Virus record (IMG/VR): IMGVR_UViG_3300009085_000048
Location: 1-41,025 of that record
Strand: one strand, 5' to 3'
Length of the DNA: 41,025 nt
From: a virus
Part shown: positions 33,179-38,764 of the stretch, piece after piece
Numbering within the stretch: position 1 is the stretch's first letter
How the letters are laid out: the number at the start of each line of letters is the position of its first letter
Program-made: the position numbers and the translations under genes
Notes under the pieces: model-generated
Databases searched by the model: none
What the model saw: the letters and a program-made list of their open reading frames with translations, nothing else
Told to the model about the DNA's origin: nothing

Positions 33179-34629
33179 TTCTCGCCGCCTTTCAATAAAA
33201 ATTCCTTGATCATATCTTTTGATGTAAATAGTTTTGATAGCTCCTGCTTCTGATTCAATATCAATTTAATCCGCTCATCGATTGTGTCCTGATACATTAC
33301 ATATTTATACAGACAATTTTTTGTTTGTCCGATCCTGTGTATTCGGTCCTTTAATTGTTGATATTGTTCCGGGGACGTCGGCAAGCTGTAAAAGTACATG
33401 ATCCGACAAAACTGTAAATTCAAACCAAATGCGCCGGTCATCGGATTGAGAATTAAAAATCTCGTGCGTTCATTCTTTTCAAACGCTTCAAGATTATTTG
33501 CGCGGACCTCAACGGATTGGAGTCCTGTATAACAGACCGTCGAATCCTTGTCATACTCTTCTATCAGCATTTCATATAAGAGGTTTATTTCTTCGTGATA
33601 GTTCGCGGAGATAATTATCTTCTCGCTCGTGTCTTCAATTTCATCAAGCAAAAATGTTTTCTTCCTGTTGTCGGCGAAAGTTTTTATTTCCCCGGAGTCC
33701 GCCTTGAAAAACCCGCCACATATTTGCCGTACCCGCGTGAACTTCGCGATTGCGGATGTGACCGACAGCGTATCGTCATCAAGCTGCGCAATCAATCGTT
33801 TGACGAACTCGTCATAAAATTGCCGATGTTCGCCAGACATTTCAAGGATGATATCCTGTTCGATTTTCTCCGGTAAGTCAACACAATCCTCTTTTTTCAA
33901 TTGGATTGTACAATACTCAATTTTGTTTTTCAGTTCATCGAGTTTTTTGAATCCGATCACTTTTTTTATCACGCGATCGCGTGATACCCGCTCGTCAACT
34001 AACACCGCATAGCGAGCGCGGAACCTGTAAAAAGATTGTTTCAACGTGTTCGCTTGTATGTTCCAAAAATTAGGTTTTAAAAATTCGTATTGCGCGAAAA
34101 AATCAAGCGGTGAATTCGTAATGGGAGTACCGGTCAAAATCATTTTCGATGCGTCGTCGAAAACCGATAAAAGGTTTTTAGTTCGGAGCGCATCGGGATT
34201 TTTTATTTTTGTACTCTCGTCAAGAATCAAAATCTGATTTTGAATAGTTTCGAGTTTATTTAAAAGTTTTTGAAAATCCTTGTTTCGCGTTTGAAAACTT
34301 TCGATATTGATTATGATAATTTTTGTATTTTTTTGAAACCAAAAATTAAATTGCTTTTTCCACTTTTGAGTTTTTGATTTTGTTGCTGACCACAGAATTA
34401 CGTTTTTGATTTCCGTGCATTTTCCAATTTCTTTTTTCCAGTTTGACATCAACGTTTTCGGACAGATAATGATGATAAGATCAAAGCATATTTCTTTTGC
34501 GATCCGTAAAGACATCATCGTCTTTCCGAGTCCCATGTCAACGGGTGCGAGCGCAAGATGACGGTGCTGTTTGATAATCGCTTTGCCCTGTTCGATTACT
34601 TTTTTTTGATACTCGTATGGTATCAACAT
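33175..34629 (-). CDS. SNF2-family DNA helicase/translocase
   Basis: A 484-residue superfamily 2 ATPase. Motif I is PVDMGLGKTMMS (about residues 29-40), motif II is LDESTKIKN near 137 (DEST in place of DEAH, a variant seen in phage SNF2 enzymes), motif III is LTGTPITNSP near 166, motif V FGLNLQF near 398 and motif VI DRIHRIGQT near 424. It would translocate along double-stranded DNA for recombination, repair or protein removal. It is the first gene behind the attenuated promoter at 34645-34747. Confidence 0.92.
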   Translation of the reverse strand: MLIPYEYQKKVIEQGKAIIKQHRHLALAPVDMGLGKTMMSLRIAKEICFDLIIIICPKTLMSNWKKEIGKCTEIKNVILWSATKSKTQKWKKQFNFWFQKNTKIIIINIESFQTRNKDFQKLLNKLETIQNQILILDESTKIKNPDALRTKNLLSVFDDASKMILTGTPITNSPLDFFAQYEFLKPNFWNIQANTLKQSFYRFRARYAVLVDERVSRDRVIKKVIGFKKLDELKNKIEYCTIQLKKEDCVDLPEKIEQDIILEMSGEHRQFYDEFVKRLIAQLDDDTLSVTSAIAKFTRVRQICGGFFKADSGEIKTFADNRKKTFLLDEIEDTSEKIIISANYHEEINLLYEMLIEEYDKDSTVCYTGLQSVEVRANNLEAFEKNERTRFLILNPMTGAFGLNLQFCRIMYFYSLPTSPEQYQQLKDRIHRIGQTKNCLYKYVMYQDTIDERIKLILNQKQELSKLFTSKDMIKEFLLKGGEK

Positions 34630-34644
34630 AAAAAACCTTTCAAT

Positions 34645-34681
34645 AAAAAACCCCCGGTCCGGGCGAGGAAGACGGGGGTTT
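34645..34681 (-). terminator. Leader terminator (attenuator) before the SNF2 gene
   Basis: AAACCCCCG (34673-34681 side) and CGGGGGTTT (34648-34656 side) form a 9-bp stem, and the minus strand continues with six U residues. It stands 16 nt before the SNF2 start and about 30 nt behind the start site of the promoter at 34719-34747. Leader bases TCCGGGCG (about 34706) can pair with CGCCCGGA in the terminator loop region, an alternative fold that might relieve termination. Confidence 0.8.
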
Positions 34682-34717
34682 GAAAAAGTCTATTTAATTC
34701 CCGCCCGGAATTGTTTT

Positions 34718-34747
34718 AATAATAACACACCGGTTATTATTTGTCAA
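34718..34747 (-). promoter_or_regulatory. Promoter with overlapping perfect inverted repeat
   Basis: Minus strand TTGACA (34742-34747), 17-bp spacer, TATTAT (34719-34724). The spacer and -10 are covered by the inverted repeat AATAATAAC/GTTATTATT (34718-34726 and 34733-34741, 6-bp centre), placed where a bound dimer would block RNA polymerase. It drives the SNF2-SSB-polymerase genes. The -35 lies within the last codons of the 42-residue gene at 34737-34865. Confidence 0.8.
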
Positions 34748-34865
34748 TCATTTTTTCAATCCGCTCGATTCTGGCTTTTAATTTCACGTTCATTATAAGA
34801 ATAAGCGCCCATTGATACCCGCCATACGTATGCATATATTGATTCGTGAGTTTATATCTTTTCAT
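34737..34865 (-). CDS. 42-residue hypothetical protein
   Basis: ATG 34865 overlaps the previous stop (ATGA). The product (MKRYKLTNQYMHTYGGYQWA, then LILIMNVKLKARIERIEKMI) has a short hydrophobic centre and a helical basic end. Its final codons contain the -35 box and half of the operator of the downstream promoter, so coding and control overlap. Confidence 0.55.
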   Translation of the reverse strand: MKRYKLTNQYMHTYGGYQWALILIMNVKLKARIERIEKMIDK

Positions 34866-35026
34866 TTCGTCCAGTCCTCCAGTTGTCTTTCGACTTTCTT
34901 CCACACGTCACGCGAGCGCCGCGCGTTGTCGTCGATACGATTCTGGATCATCCGCGTTCGATAACAGTGATGCACCGACCACAAGACGACCAATATACCG
35001 ATAATTGCATAGATGAGTTTAAACAT
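34862..35026 (-). CDS. Small single-span membrane protein
   Basis: 54 residues starting MFKLIYAIIGILVVLWSVHH at ATG 35026 after AGGGGCGAATC. An N-terminal membrane segment is followed by a basic cytoplasmic-type helix with many Arg and Trp residues. Function unknown. Coupled by ATGA to the next gene and by overlap to the previous one. Confidence 0.6.
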   Translation of the reverse strand: MFKLIYAIIGILVVLWSVHHCYRTRMIQNRIDDNARRSRDVWKKVERQLEDWTK

Positions 35027-35204
35027 GATTCGCCCCTGTTCTGTCTGACGCCGTCCACGCTTCCCATCGGCCATTTCTTTTTACAACTATTTTCGGCATT
35101 CCATTGTATTCAACCTCTTTTGCGTGGTATCCGCCCTGAAATCCGAGATTGTCCAATACTTTACACTCGCATTCTTTTCCGTCCATCATGCATTTTATTT
35201 TCAT
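35019..35204 (-). CDS. Small hypothetical protein
   Basis: 61 residues beginning MKIKCMMDGKECECKVLDNL, beta-rich with clustered cysteines at the N-terminus and a conserved-looking GMPKIVVKRNGRWEAW. GGCGGAAATAT precedes ATG 35204. No family recognised. Confidence 0.6.
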   Translation of the reverse strand: MKIKCMMDGKECECKVLDNLGFQGGYHAKEVEYNGMPKIVVKRNGRWEAWTASDRTGANHV

Positions 35205-35782
35205 ATATTTCCGCCTTTCTTCTCAATCACCATTCCGCCATACGCCCCCACGGTCCCGCCCTGTTGGCCCGACGAGGTCACACGCGATGAGTCATGCGCC
35301 CCCACGTACCCGCCCTGTTGGCCCGACGAGGTCACACGCGATGAGTCATACGCCTGCACGGTCCCGCCCTGTTGGCCCGACGAGGTCACACGCGATGAGC
35401 CATACGCCCCCACGTCACCGCCCTGTTGGCCCTTGACAATTAGATGCCCGCCGAACACGATAGCCGAGTAATCCCCGTCAGGCCTATCAAGCGTCATCTT
35501 GCCGTTCCATAGGATGTGCGTTTCGCACCACGCCGGAAGTTCTTTCCTAACCGCCGCCTCAACCTCTCGCGCATCGTACCAGTCGGGGAGGATGTCTTGA
35601 TCGACTTTGTATATCCAGTGACGGATAGGAGTCGTGTACAGATTGTCTGGAGGAGTTATTTCAACCCGCACCCCGTCCTCATCCTTCAACCCGTAGTGCT
35701 TGATAATCTTCCCGTGGCTATCACACCACGGGAGATGCAAGATTTTTGTCCGCGTTACGAACATAGACGCCGCTCTACACAT
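35201..35782 (-). CDS. Protein with 18-residue SSRVTSSGQQGG repeats
   Basis: 193 residues starting MCRAASMFVTRTKILHLPWC at ATG 35782 (GAGGAGAATAAAA upstream). Residues 1-115 are a globular region with DNLYTTPIRHWIYKVDQDIL; residues 120-190 are almost four copies of an 18-residue unit, GQQGGxVxAYxSSRVTSS. Similar short polar repeats in other phages (AYDSSSV type) are predicted to form left- or right-handed solenoids. It is unusual for such a protein to be encoded among early small genes. Copy number may vary between isolates. Confidence 0.7.
   Translation of the reverse strand: MCRAASMFVTRTKILHLPWCDSHGKIIKHYGLKDEDGVRVEITPPDNLYTTPIRHWIYKVDQDILPDWYDAREVEAAVRKELPAWCETHILWNGKMTLDRPDGDYSAIVFGGHLIVKGQQGGDVGAYGSSRVTSSGQQGGTVQAYDSSRVTSSGQQGGYVGAHDSSRVTSSGQQGGTVGAYGGMVIEKKGGNI
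35228..35432. repeat. 54-bp tandem coding repeat
   Basis: The 15-mer CCGCCCTGTTGGCCC occurs at 35256, 35310, 35364 and 35418, exactly 54 bp apart, inside nearly identical units. The unit encodes 18 residues of the gene at 35201-35782. The high nucleotide identity implies recent expansion. Confidence 0.95.
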
Positions 35783-36050
35783 TTTTATTCTCCTCTGGTA
35801 TCTTGACGATGGAATCGGCAAACGGGTTGATATATCCTCCTCCTTTAACCCTCGCGTCCAGTCTCGCGACCGCTTCACCGATCTTCGCGTTCATCCGCAC
35901 CGCCGCCGTTGCGAGTCGTTCCCATGCATCCCGCATGATCACCGTGCATCGCTCGATACGCTCAATGCAGTCCGCCTGTTGATGTACGACATCGCCGATC
36001 TTCTCGTATACTTTTGTGCATTCGATCGATTTTCCCGTAGGTATTTCCAT
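35775..36050 (-). CDS. Helical hypothetical protein
   Basis: 91 residues, mostly amphipathic helix (CIERIERCTVIMRDAWERLA, then AKIGEAVARLDARV), probably coiled coil. AAAAGGAGAGAG precedes ATG 36050, and a strong hairpin (36069-36089) lies in its leader. The 3' end overlaps the repeat protein gene by 8 nt. Confidence 0.65.
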   Translation of the reverse strand: MEIPTGKSIECTKVYEKIGDVVHQQADCIERIERCTVIMRDAWERLATAAVRMNAKIGEAVARLDARVKGGGYINPFADSIVKIPEENKNV

Positions 36051-36068
36051 GACTCTCTCCTTTTCTTT

Positions 36069-36089
36069 CTCTCTCCGATCGGGAGAGAG
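36069..36089 (-). other. Leader hairpin
   Basis: CTCTCTCC and GGAGAGAG pair perfectly over 8 bp with a 5-nt loop, between the tRNA-like element and the Shine-Dalgarno sequence of the gene at 36050. One arm (GGAGAGAG) resembles the AAGGAGAGAG binding sites used in this region, so it could compete with ribosome binding. Confidence 0.6.
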
Positions 36090-36125
36090 GAGGATTCCAC
36101 GTTAACCGTCATCCACAACCGTAAT

Positions 36126-36270
36126 GGAGCGGGCAGGATTCGAACCTGCACAGATGGTCTTGCATATCATCACTGACGGGAGGTGTCGAACCTTCCAAAT
36201 CCCATCGCCTTAGCCAGTTAGTTGATGTCTCCGATATGCTCGATGCGTCTACCATTCCGCCACCGCTCCG
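36126..36270 (-). ncRNA. tRNA-like RNA with a large insertion and two T-arms
   Basis: 145 nt on the minus strand. The outer parts make a tRNA: acceptor GGAGCGG/CCGCTCC, a Leu-type D-arm (GCGGAATGGTAGACGC), and a perfect T-arm GCAGG-TTCGAAT-CCTGC. Between D-arm and T-arm lie about 93 nt instead of 20-35. Within it GCATATC pairs with GATATGC (7 bp), and between these is a second canonical T-arm (loop TTCGACA, stem GG-AGG/CCTCC with one bulged A) plus a D-loop-like AACTGGCTAAGG. A Cys-type anticodon arm (loop ATGCAAG, GCA) can form near the 3' end but competes with the 7-bp helix. Either a nested tRNA-like RNA, an intron-bearing tRNA or a decayed pair. Confidence 0.5.
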
Positions 36271-36272
36271 TA

Positions 36273-36316
36273 TACGCCGCGCAGGACTCGAACCCGCGCT
36301 GAGTACCTACCGGCGT
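36273..36316 (-). ncRNA. Minimal tRNA-like minihelix
   Basis: 44 nt that start 1 nt after the stop codon of the gene at 36318. ACGCC pairs with GGCGT and GCGCGGG with CCTGCGC (one G-U), together 12 bp, the length of a stacked acceptor plus T-stem. The loop TTCGAGT is a canonical T-loop, and an unpaired A follows as discriminator. D and anticodon arms are replaced by a 12-nt linker (GGTAGGTACTCA). It abuts the larger tRNA-like element by 2 nt. It looks like an RNase P/RNase Z or synthetase mimic; no CCA is encoded. Confidence 0.55.
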
Positions 36317-36317
36317 G

Positions 36318-36563
36318 TTAACCGTACACATATTCGCTGCCTAAAAGATCATTCCATATTAGATCGTTAAGAATAGGGAAATCTGCTTTTTTAGCAGCGT
36401 ACTCAGCGTGCTCAATCGCGTCCGTTTTGCTATCCGTGTACAGTAACAGCGTTCCTGATGTACGATCCCCGATATTTTTGACGTCAACAACATAAACATA
36501 ATAATATTCCCAAACATCTTTACCCGATCTGTATTGTTTAATGACTGTCTGAATTCCCGTCAT
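36318..36563 (-). CDS. Small hypothetical protein
   Basis: 81 residues (TGIQTVIKQYRSGKDVWEYY) with beta-strands followed by helices (DSKTDAIEHAEYAAKKADFP). AAAAAGGAGAGAGAAG precedes ATG 36563. No domain recognised. Its stop is followed after one nucleotide by the tRNA-like minihelix. Confidence 0.65.
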   Translation of the reverse strand: MTGIQTVIKQYRSGKDVWEYYYVYVVDVKNIGDRTSGTLLLYTDSKTDAIEHAEYAAKKADFPILNDLIWNDLLGSEYVYG

Positions 36564-36579
36564 CTTCTCTCTCCTTTTT

Positions 36580-36629
36580 GCGCCGTCGTTCGGATATCGG
36601 CGCTCGTGGTTTACACCCCTTGCGGGGTG
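36580..36629 (-). other. Two hairpins in the intercistronic leader
   Basis: In the 73-nt gap 36564-36636 the minus strand has CACCCC-GCAA-GGGGTG (36614-36629, a GNRA tetraloop) and GCGCCG...CGGCGC with a 12-nt loop (36580-36603), followed by the ribosome binding site. The GNRA loop suggests a defined RNA fold. Function unknown; could be a processing or translation-control element. Confidence 0.6.
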
Positions 36630-36636
36630 CCGTCAC

Positions 36637-36879
36637 CTATATAGACATGATTGCCTTAGCAAACTTTTCGATTATAAACATCGTTCCATTTTCACGAGTC
36701 GCCGAATCAGCATCGGCGATTATTTTCGCATCGATTGCGTTTATGTCGATTGCTTCAATTTTTGCGTTGATAGCAACAAGGATAGCTTCTGGATTTTTCT
36801 GCGGATTTTGTCCGATTGCTTTTTCCATCGACCAGTCAAAGTAATTTCTAATAATTTCTTTCGCCCTATCTCTTGTCAT
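36637..36879 (-). CDS. Small helical hypothetical protein
   Basis: 80 residues from ATG 36879 (MTRDRAKEIIRNYFDWSMEK), preceded by AAAAGGAGAGAG. The longer open frame to 37008 would translate the hammerhead ribozyme and is rejected. Repeated Ala/Ile/Asp residues (AINAKIEAIDINAIDAKIIA) form amphipathic helix. No family recognised. Confidence 0.65.
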   Translation of the reverse strand: MTRDRAKEIIRNYFDWSMEKAIGQNPQKNPEAILVAINAKIEAIDINAIDAKIIADADSATRENGTMFIIEKFAKAIMSI

Positions 36880-36918
36880 CTCACTCTCTCCTTTTCCCCG
36901 CTCTAAGTCGGGGGCCGT

Positions 36919-36970
36919 GGTCTCATCAGTACCGGCAACACCGGCAGACGGCCCAGAGGCCGTTTCGACC
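36919..36970 (-). ncRNA. Hammerhead ribozyme, type II
   Basis: All core elements are present in order on the minus strand: open stem II strand GGTC, then GAAA, then stem III CGGCC-TCTG-GGCCG closed by the A-U pair, the cleavage triplet GTC, stem I TGCCGG-TGTTG-CCGGTA, the core CTGATGA, and the second stem II strand GACC (G10.1-C11.1 pair kept). Predicted cleavage is after C at 36947. It begins 3 nt behind the stop codon of the gene at 36974 and lies 39 nt before the start of the gene at 36879, so it would separate these two cistrons of the early transcript. Stem II is short (4 bp). Confidence 0.93.
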
Positions 36971-36973
36971 TTA

Positions 36974-37225
36974 TTAATTAATTCTAAATCCCGTTGATCT
37001 TTTAACAATCGATTCTATGTGGACTTTGTTTTTCCATATAATTAAGCAGTTCCCCTCCATCAGATTATCGCCGCATATTTCAAGTTCTTCATATTCTCCG
37101 TAACCATAATTCTTTTGTTTTGGGCTATCTATAAATGCGGAATAGATCGGTTTGCCTAAAGCCATCTCGTTTGTGATTGCGGGCGGCAATTCGGTGCAAT
37201 ACCCAGTAAATTTTAATGATATCAT
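36974..37225 (-). CDS. Small hypothetical protein
   Basis: 83 residues beginning MISLKFTGYCTELPPAITNE at ATG 37225, the first gene behind the promoter at 37280-37308. AAGGAGAGAGAAAA is a strong ribosome binding site; an in-frame ATG at 37267 lies too close to the transcription start. No domain recognised. Tandem stops (TAATAA) separate it from the ribozyme. Confidence 0.65.
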   Translation of the reverse strand: MISLKFTGYCTELPPAITNEMALGKPIYSAFIDSPKQKNYGYGEYEELEICGDNLMEGNCLIIWKNKVHIESIVKRSTGFRIN

Positions 37226-37279
37226 TTTTCTCTCTCCTTGATAGTCGTTTATTTGCTTTCGCATCAACTATCTATGTAT

Positions 37280-37308
37280 AATATATATCTATACCGGCTA
37301 ATTGTCAA
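37280..37308 (-). promoter_or_regulatory. Early promoter (TTGACA-17-TATATT)
   Basis: Minus strand TTGACA (37303-37308), 17-bp spacer, TATATT (37280-37285), start near 37273. The 17 bases TATAGATATATATTATA, spanning spacer and -10, are identical in the promoter at 40394-40422, pointing to shared regulation or recent duplication. It drives the genes and RNA elements from 37225 down to about 34737. Confidence 0.85.
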
Positions 37309-37359
37309 GCTTTTTTTCACGAATTCGGAAAATATTTTTACTATACGTTTGTGTAGTAT

Positions 37360-37446
37360 TCAGTCAAAATCGTCATGATCATCACCGCAACCAGCCAAGG
37401 CAATCAATAAGATATATATCACCACGAGAATCAATATGCCTGTCAT
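37360..37446 (-). CDS. 28-residue lipoprotein candidate
   Basis: ATG 37446 overlaps the stop of the preceding gene (ATGA). The product MTGILILVVIYILLIALAGC continues with only GDDHDDFD. The hydrophobic stretch ends in a lipobox LAGC, so after signal peptidase II cleavage a 9-residue lipopeptide would remain, with Gly-Asp at positions +2/+3. An Asp close to the lipidated Cys would favour inner-membrane retention in enterobacteria. Early lipoproteins such as T5 Llp block superinfection, which is one possible role. It is the last gene before the promoter at 37280-37308. Confidence 0.6.
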   Translation of the reverse strand: MTGILILVVIYILLIALAGCGDDHDDFD

Positions 37447-37769
37447 TTCCCTTCCCTCTCTTTCAATTCTTTTTCAGCCTCTTTTCTTGCAAATTCGATC
37501 AAACCATCTGGGCAAGGTTTACCAAATTTCTTAATACATTTCGCGCCGTCTCCGTAAGCACACCATGTATGGCAATAAGCAGGATTAACACGCCATGCCA
37601 ATTCGCGAGCTACCTTTTTCCATATCTCGATCTCGCGGTCTTTCGCGTCGATGTCTGCTTGCACGTATAGCACACCAGCGCCATCACAACCAAAACAGGA
37701 AATCGTCGGTGATCTATCGCAATCAACAGTTTTCAATTTTCCTGTACCGGAACATCCTGGGCACATCAT
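37443..37769 (-). CDS. DnaJ-like zinc finger protein A
   Basis: 108 residues with CPGCSGTGKL and CFGCDGAGVL, the two halves of a DnaJ-type CxxCxGxG zinc site, then ADIDAKDREIEIWKK and a second cysteine set (YCHTWCAYGDGAKC, KPCPDG). It is a clear paralogue of the protein at 39310-39624. No J domain is present, so a chaperone function is not implied. ATGA overlaps link it to both neighbours. Confidence 0.75.
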   Translation of the reverse strand: MMCPGCSGTGKLKTVDCDRSPTISCFGCDGAGVLYVQADIDAKDREIEIWKKVARELAWRVNPAYCHTWCAYGDGAKCIKKFGKPCPDGLIEFARKEAEKELKEREGK

Positions 37770-38020
37770 GTCGCTTCCCTCTCTTTCAATTCTCGCTTGA
37801 CCTCTTCAAGCGTTCGCTTTTCTCTCGGCCTCTTACCCGGCCGGTCGTTATACGGATCGCGCCATATGCGGAGGATTTCCGCGCCGGTGAAAAAAGTAGT
37901 GCGACCGCCTGTCACACCCACGCCTTCCTCATGCGCTCGCGCCGTGACCGTCTTAGGACTCACGCCGAGTATCCGCGCTGCATCGCCTGTTGTGTAGACT
38001 ACTATTGATTTGATTCGCAT
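37766..38020 (-). CDS. Helix-turn-helix (excisionase/MerR-like) DNA-binding protein
   Basis: 84 residues. YTTGDAARILGVSPKTVTAR (residues 9-28) is a typical winged-helix-turn-helix of the excisionase/MerR group, followed by GGRTTFFTGAEILRIW as the wing. A basic tail follows. It is the only obvious small transcription-factor-like gene in this segment and may act on the early promoters. GAGGAGAACAA precedes ATG 38020. Confidence 0.8.
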   Translation of the reverse strand: MRIKSIVVYTTGDAARILGVSPKTVTARAHEEGVGVTGGRTTFFTGAEILRIWRDPYNDRPGKRPREKRTLEEVKRELKEREAT

Positions 38021-38133
38021 TTGTTCTCCTCGAAAAACTTTTCGTTCATCGCCTTTGCATCAACAAGAAATGCATTGTTCTTGTCCCACTTCACCGGGAA
38101 TACTATCCCGCAAAACTCATTCGGATTTTTCAC
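38002..38133 (-). CDS. Small hypothetical protein (GTG start)
   Basis: 43 residues from GTG 38133 after AAAGGAGCAGCGA; the frame upstream of this start runs through another gene and looks random. The product (KNPNEFCGIVFPVKWDKNNA, ending ENKCESNQ) has no known domain. It overlaps the HTH gene by 19 nt. Confidence 0.55.
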   Translation of the reverse strand: MKNPNEFCGIVFPVKWDKNNAFLVDAKAMNEKFFEENKCESNQ

Positions 38134-38293
38134 TCGCTGCTCCTTTCTTCGCGCACCCGGGGCACAGGACAATAGTCCACGGCTCAACAATAGCCTTACC
38201 GGACACAGAGTCCTCGTGTATGCCGCTTTTATGCATTTCTCGGTGCCACAGTTCGTGCAACGTGCGCCAAACAAACTCATCTTCCCTCGTCAT
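38117..38293 (-). CDS. Small protein with His/Cys motifs
   Basis: 58 residues from ATG 38293 (MTREDEFVWRTLHELWHREM), preceded by AAGGGGGAAGT. The pattern HELWHREMHK and the C-terminal LCPGCAKK could bind one zinc ion. Coupled to the upstream gene by ATGA overlap. Confidence 0.6.
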   Translation of the reverse strand: MTREDEFVWRTLHELWHREMHKSGIHEDSVSGKAIVEPWTIVLCPGCAKKGAASEKSE

Positions 38294-38610
38294 ACTTCCC
38301 CCTTCGGCCGCTCCGGTTTCGGACATGTGGGGTAGAGTTCGCCAGTCGAGCATGCGGGATAGAGTTCGCCAATCGAGCGCACTATTTCGCCATCGCCCAA
38401 TATGCATAATGGATTATCCCACGAGTCGTATTTTAAGCATTTACATGCCCAACAATCCTCCGCTCTCTCCGCCTTGTACCCGAACAGCTCGCCGATCACC
38501 GCGTCTACGATCTTGTTAGCCGTATTTGCCGTCGATGTGCGCAGACTGAAGTCGGATAACCAATGGATCAACAGCTCGATTACCTCTTTTGTCGCCGCTT
38601 CTTTATTCAT
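38290..38610 (-). CDS. Small protein with cysteine motif and GELYP repeat
   Basis: 106 residues: helical start (NKEAATKEVIELLIHWLSDF), a CWACKCLKYD cluster, and SIGELYPACSTGELYPTC near the end. The repeated GELYP comes from a 27-bp imperfect tandem duplication at about 38319-38373. AAAGGGGAAAACG precedes ATG 38610. Function unknown. Confidence 0.6.
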   Translation of the reverse strand: MNKEAATKEVIELLIHWLSDFSLRTSTANTANKIVDAVIGELFGYKAERAEDCWACKCLKYDSWDNPLCILGDGEIVRSIGELYPACSTGELYPTCPKPERPKGEV

Positions 38611-38764
38611 CGTTTTCCCCTTTCATCTCCTGTTTCAGCCATCGCCGTTCTTCTCGCCGCGCTTGCCGTTTCTTTTTCCGCCGCTCGCGCATTTTACCAA
38701 ACTCATTCCAGCGCATGTCAGCGAGTGCACGAGCATGGGTCCACGGTACACGACGACCGGTCAT
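38603..38764 (-). CDS. Small highly basic protein
   Basis: 53 residues from ATG 38764 (MTGRRVPWTHARALADMRWN), then a run rich in Arg, Lys and Glu (KMRERRKKKRQARREERRWL). AAGGAGTTGAACG precedes the start, which overlaps the upstream stop (ATGA). Probably a helical nucleic-acid-binding peptide; inference from charge only. Confidence 0.6.
   Translation of the reverse strand: MTGRRVPWTHARALADMRWNEFGKMRERRKKKRQARREERRWLKQEMKGENDE

Noticed and set aside
35228-35432. CRISPR array
   Set aside because: Units are contiguous coding repeats without unique spacers.
35149-35436. Repeat-rich plus-strand frames across the 54-bp repeats
   Set aside because: Periodicity keeps several frames open; only the minus-strand frame has a start signal and operon context.
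36879-37008. Longer start for the gene at 36637 (from 37008)
   Set aside because: It would translate the ribozyme and hairpins; the start at 36879 has a strong AAAAGGAGAGAG.
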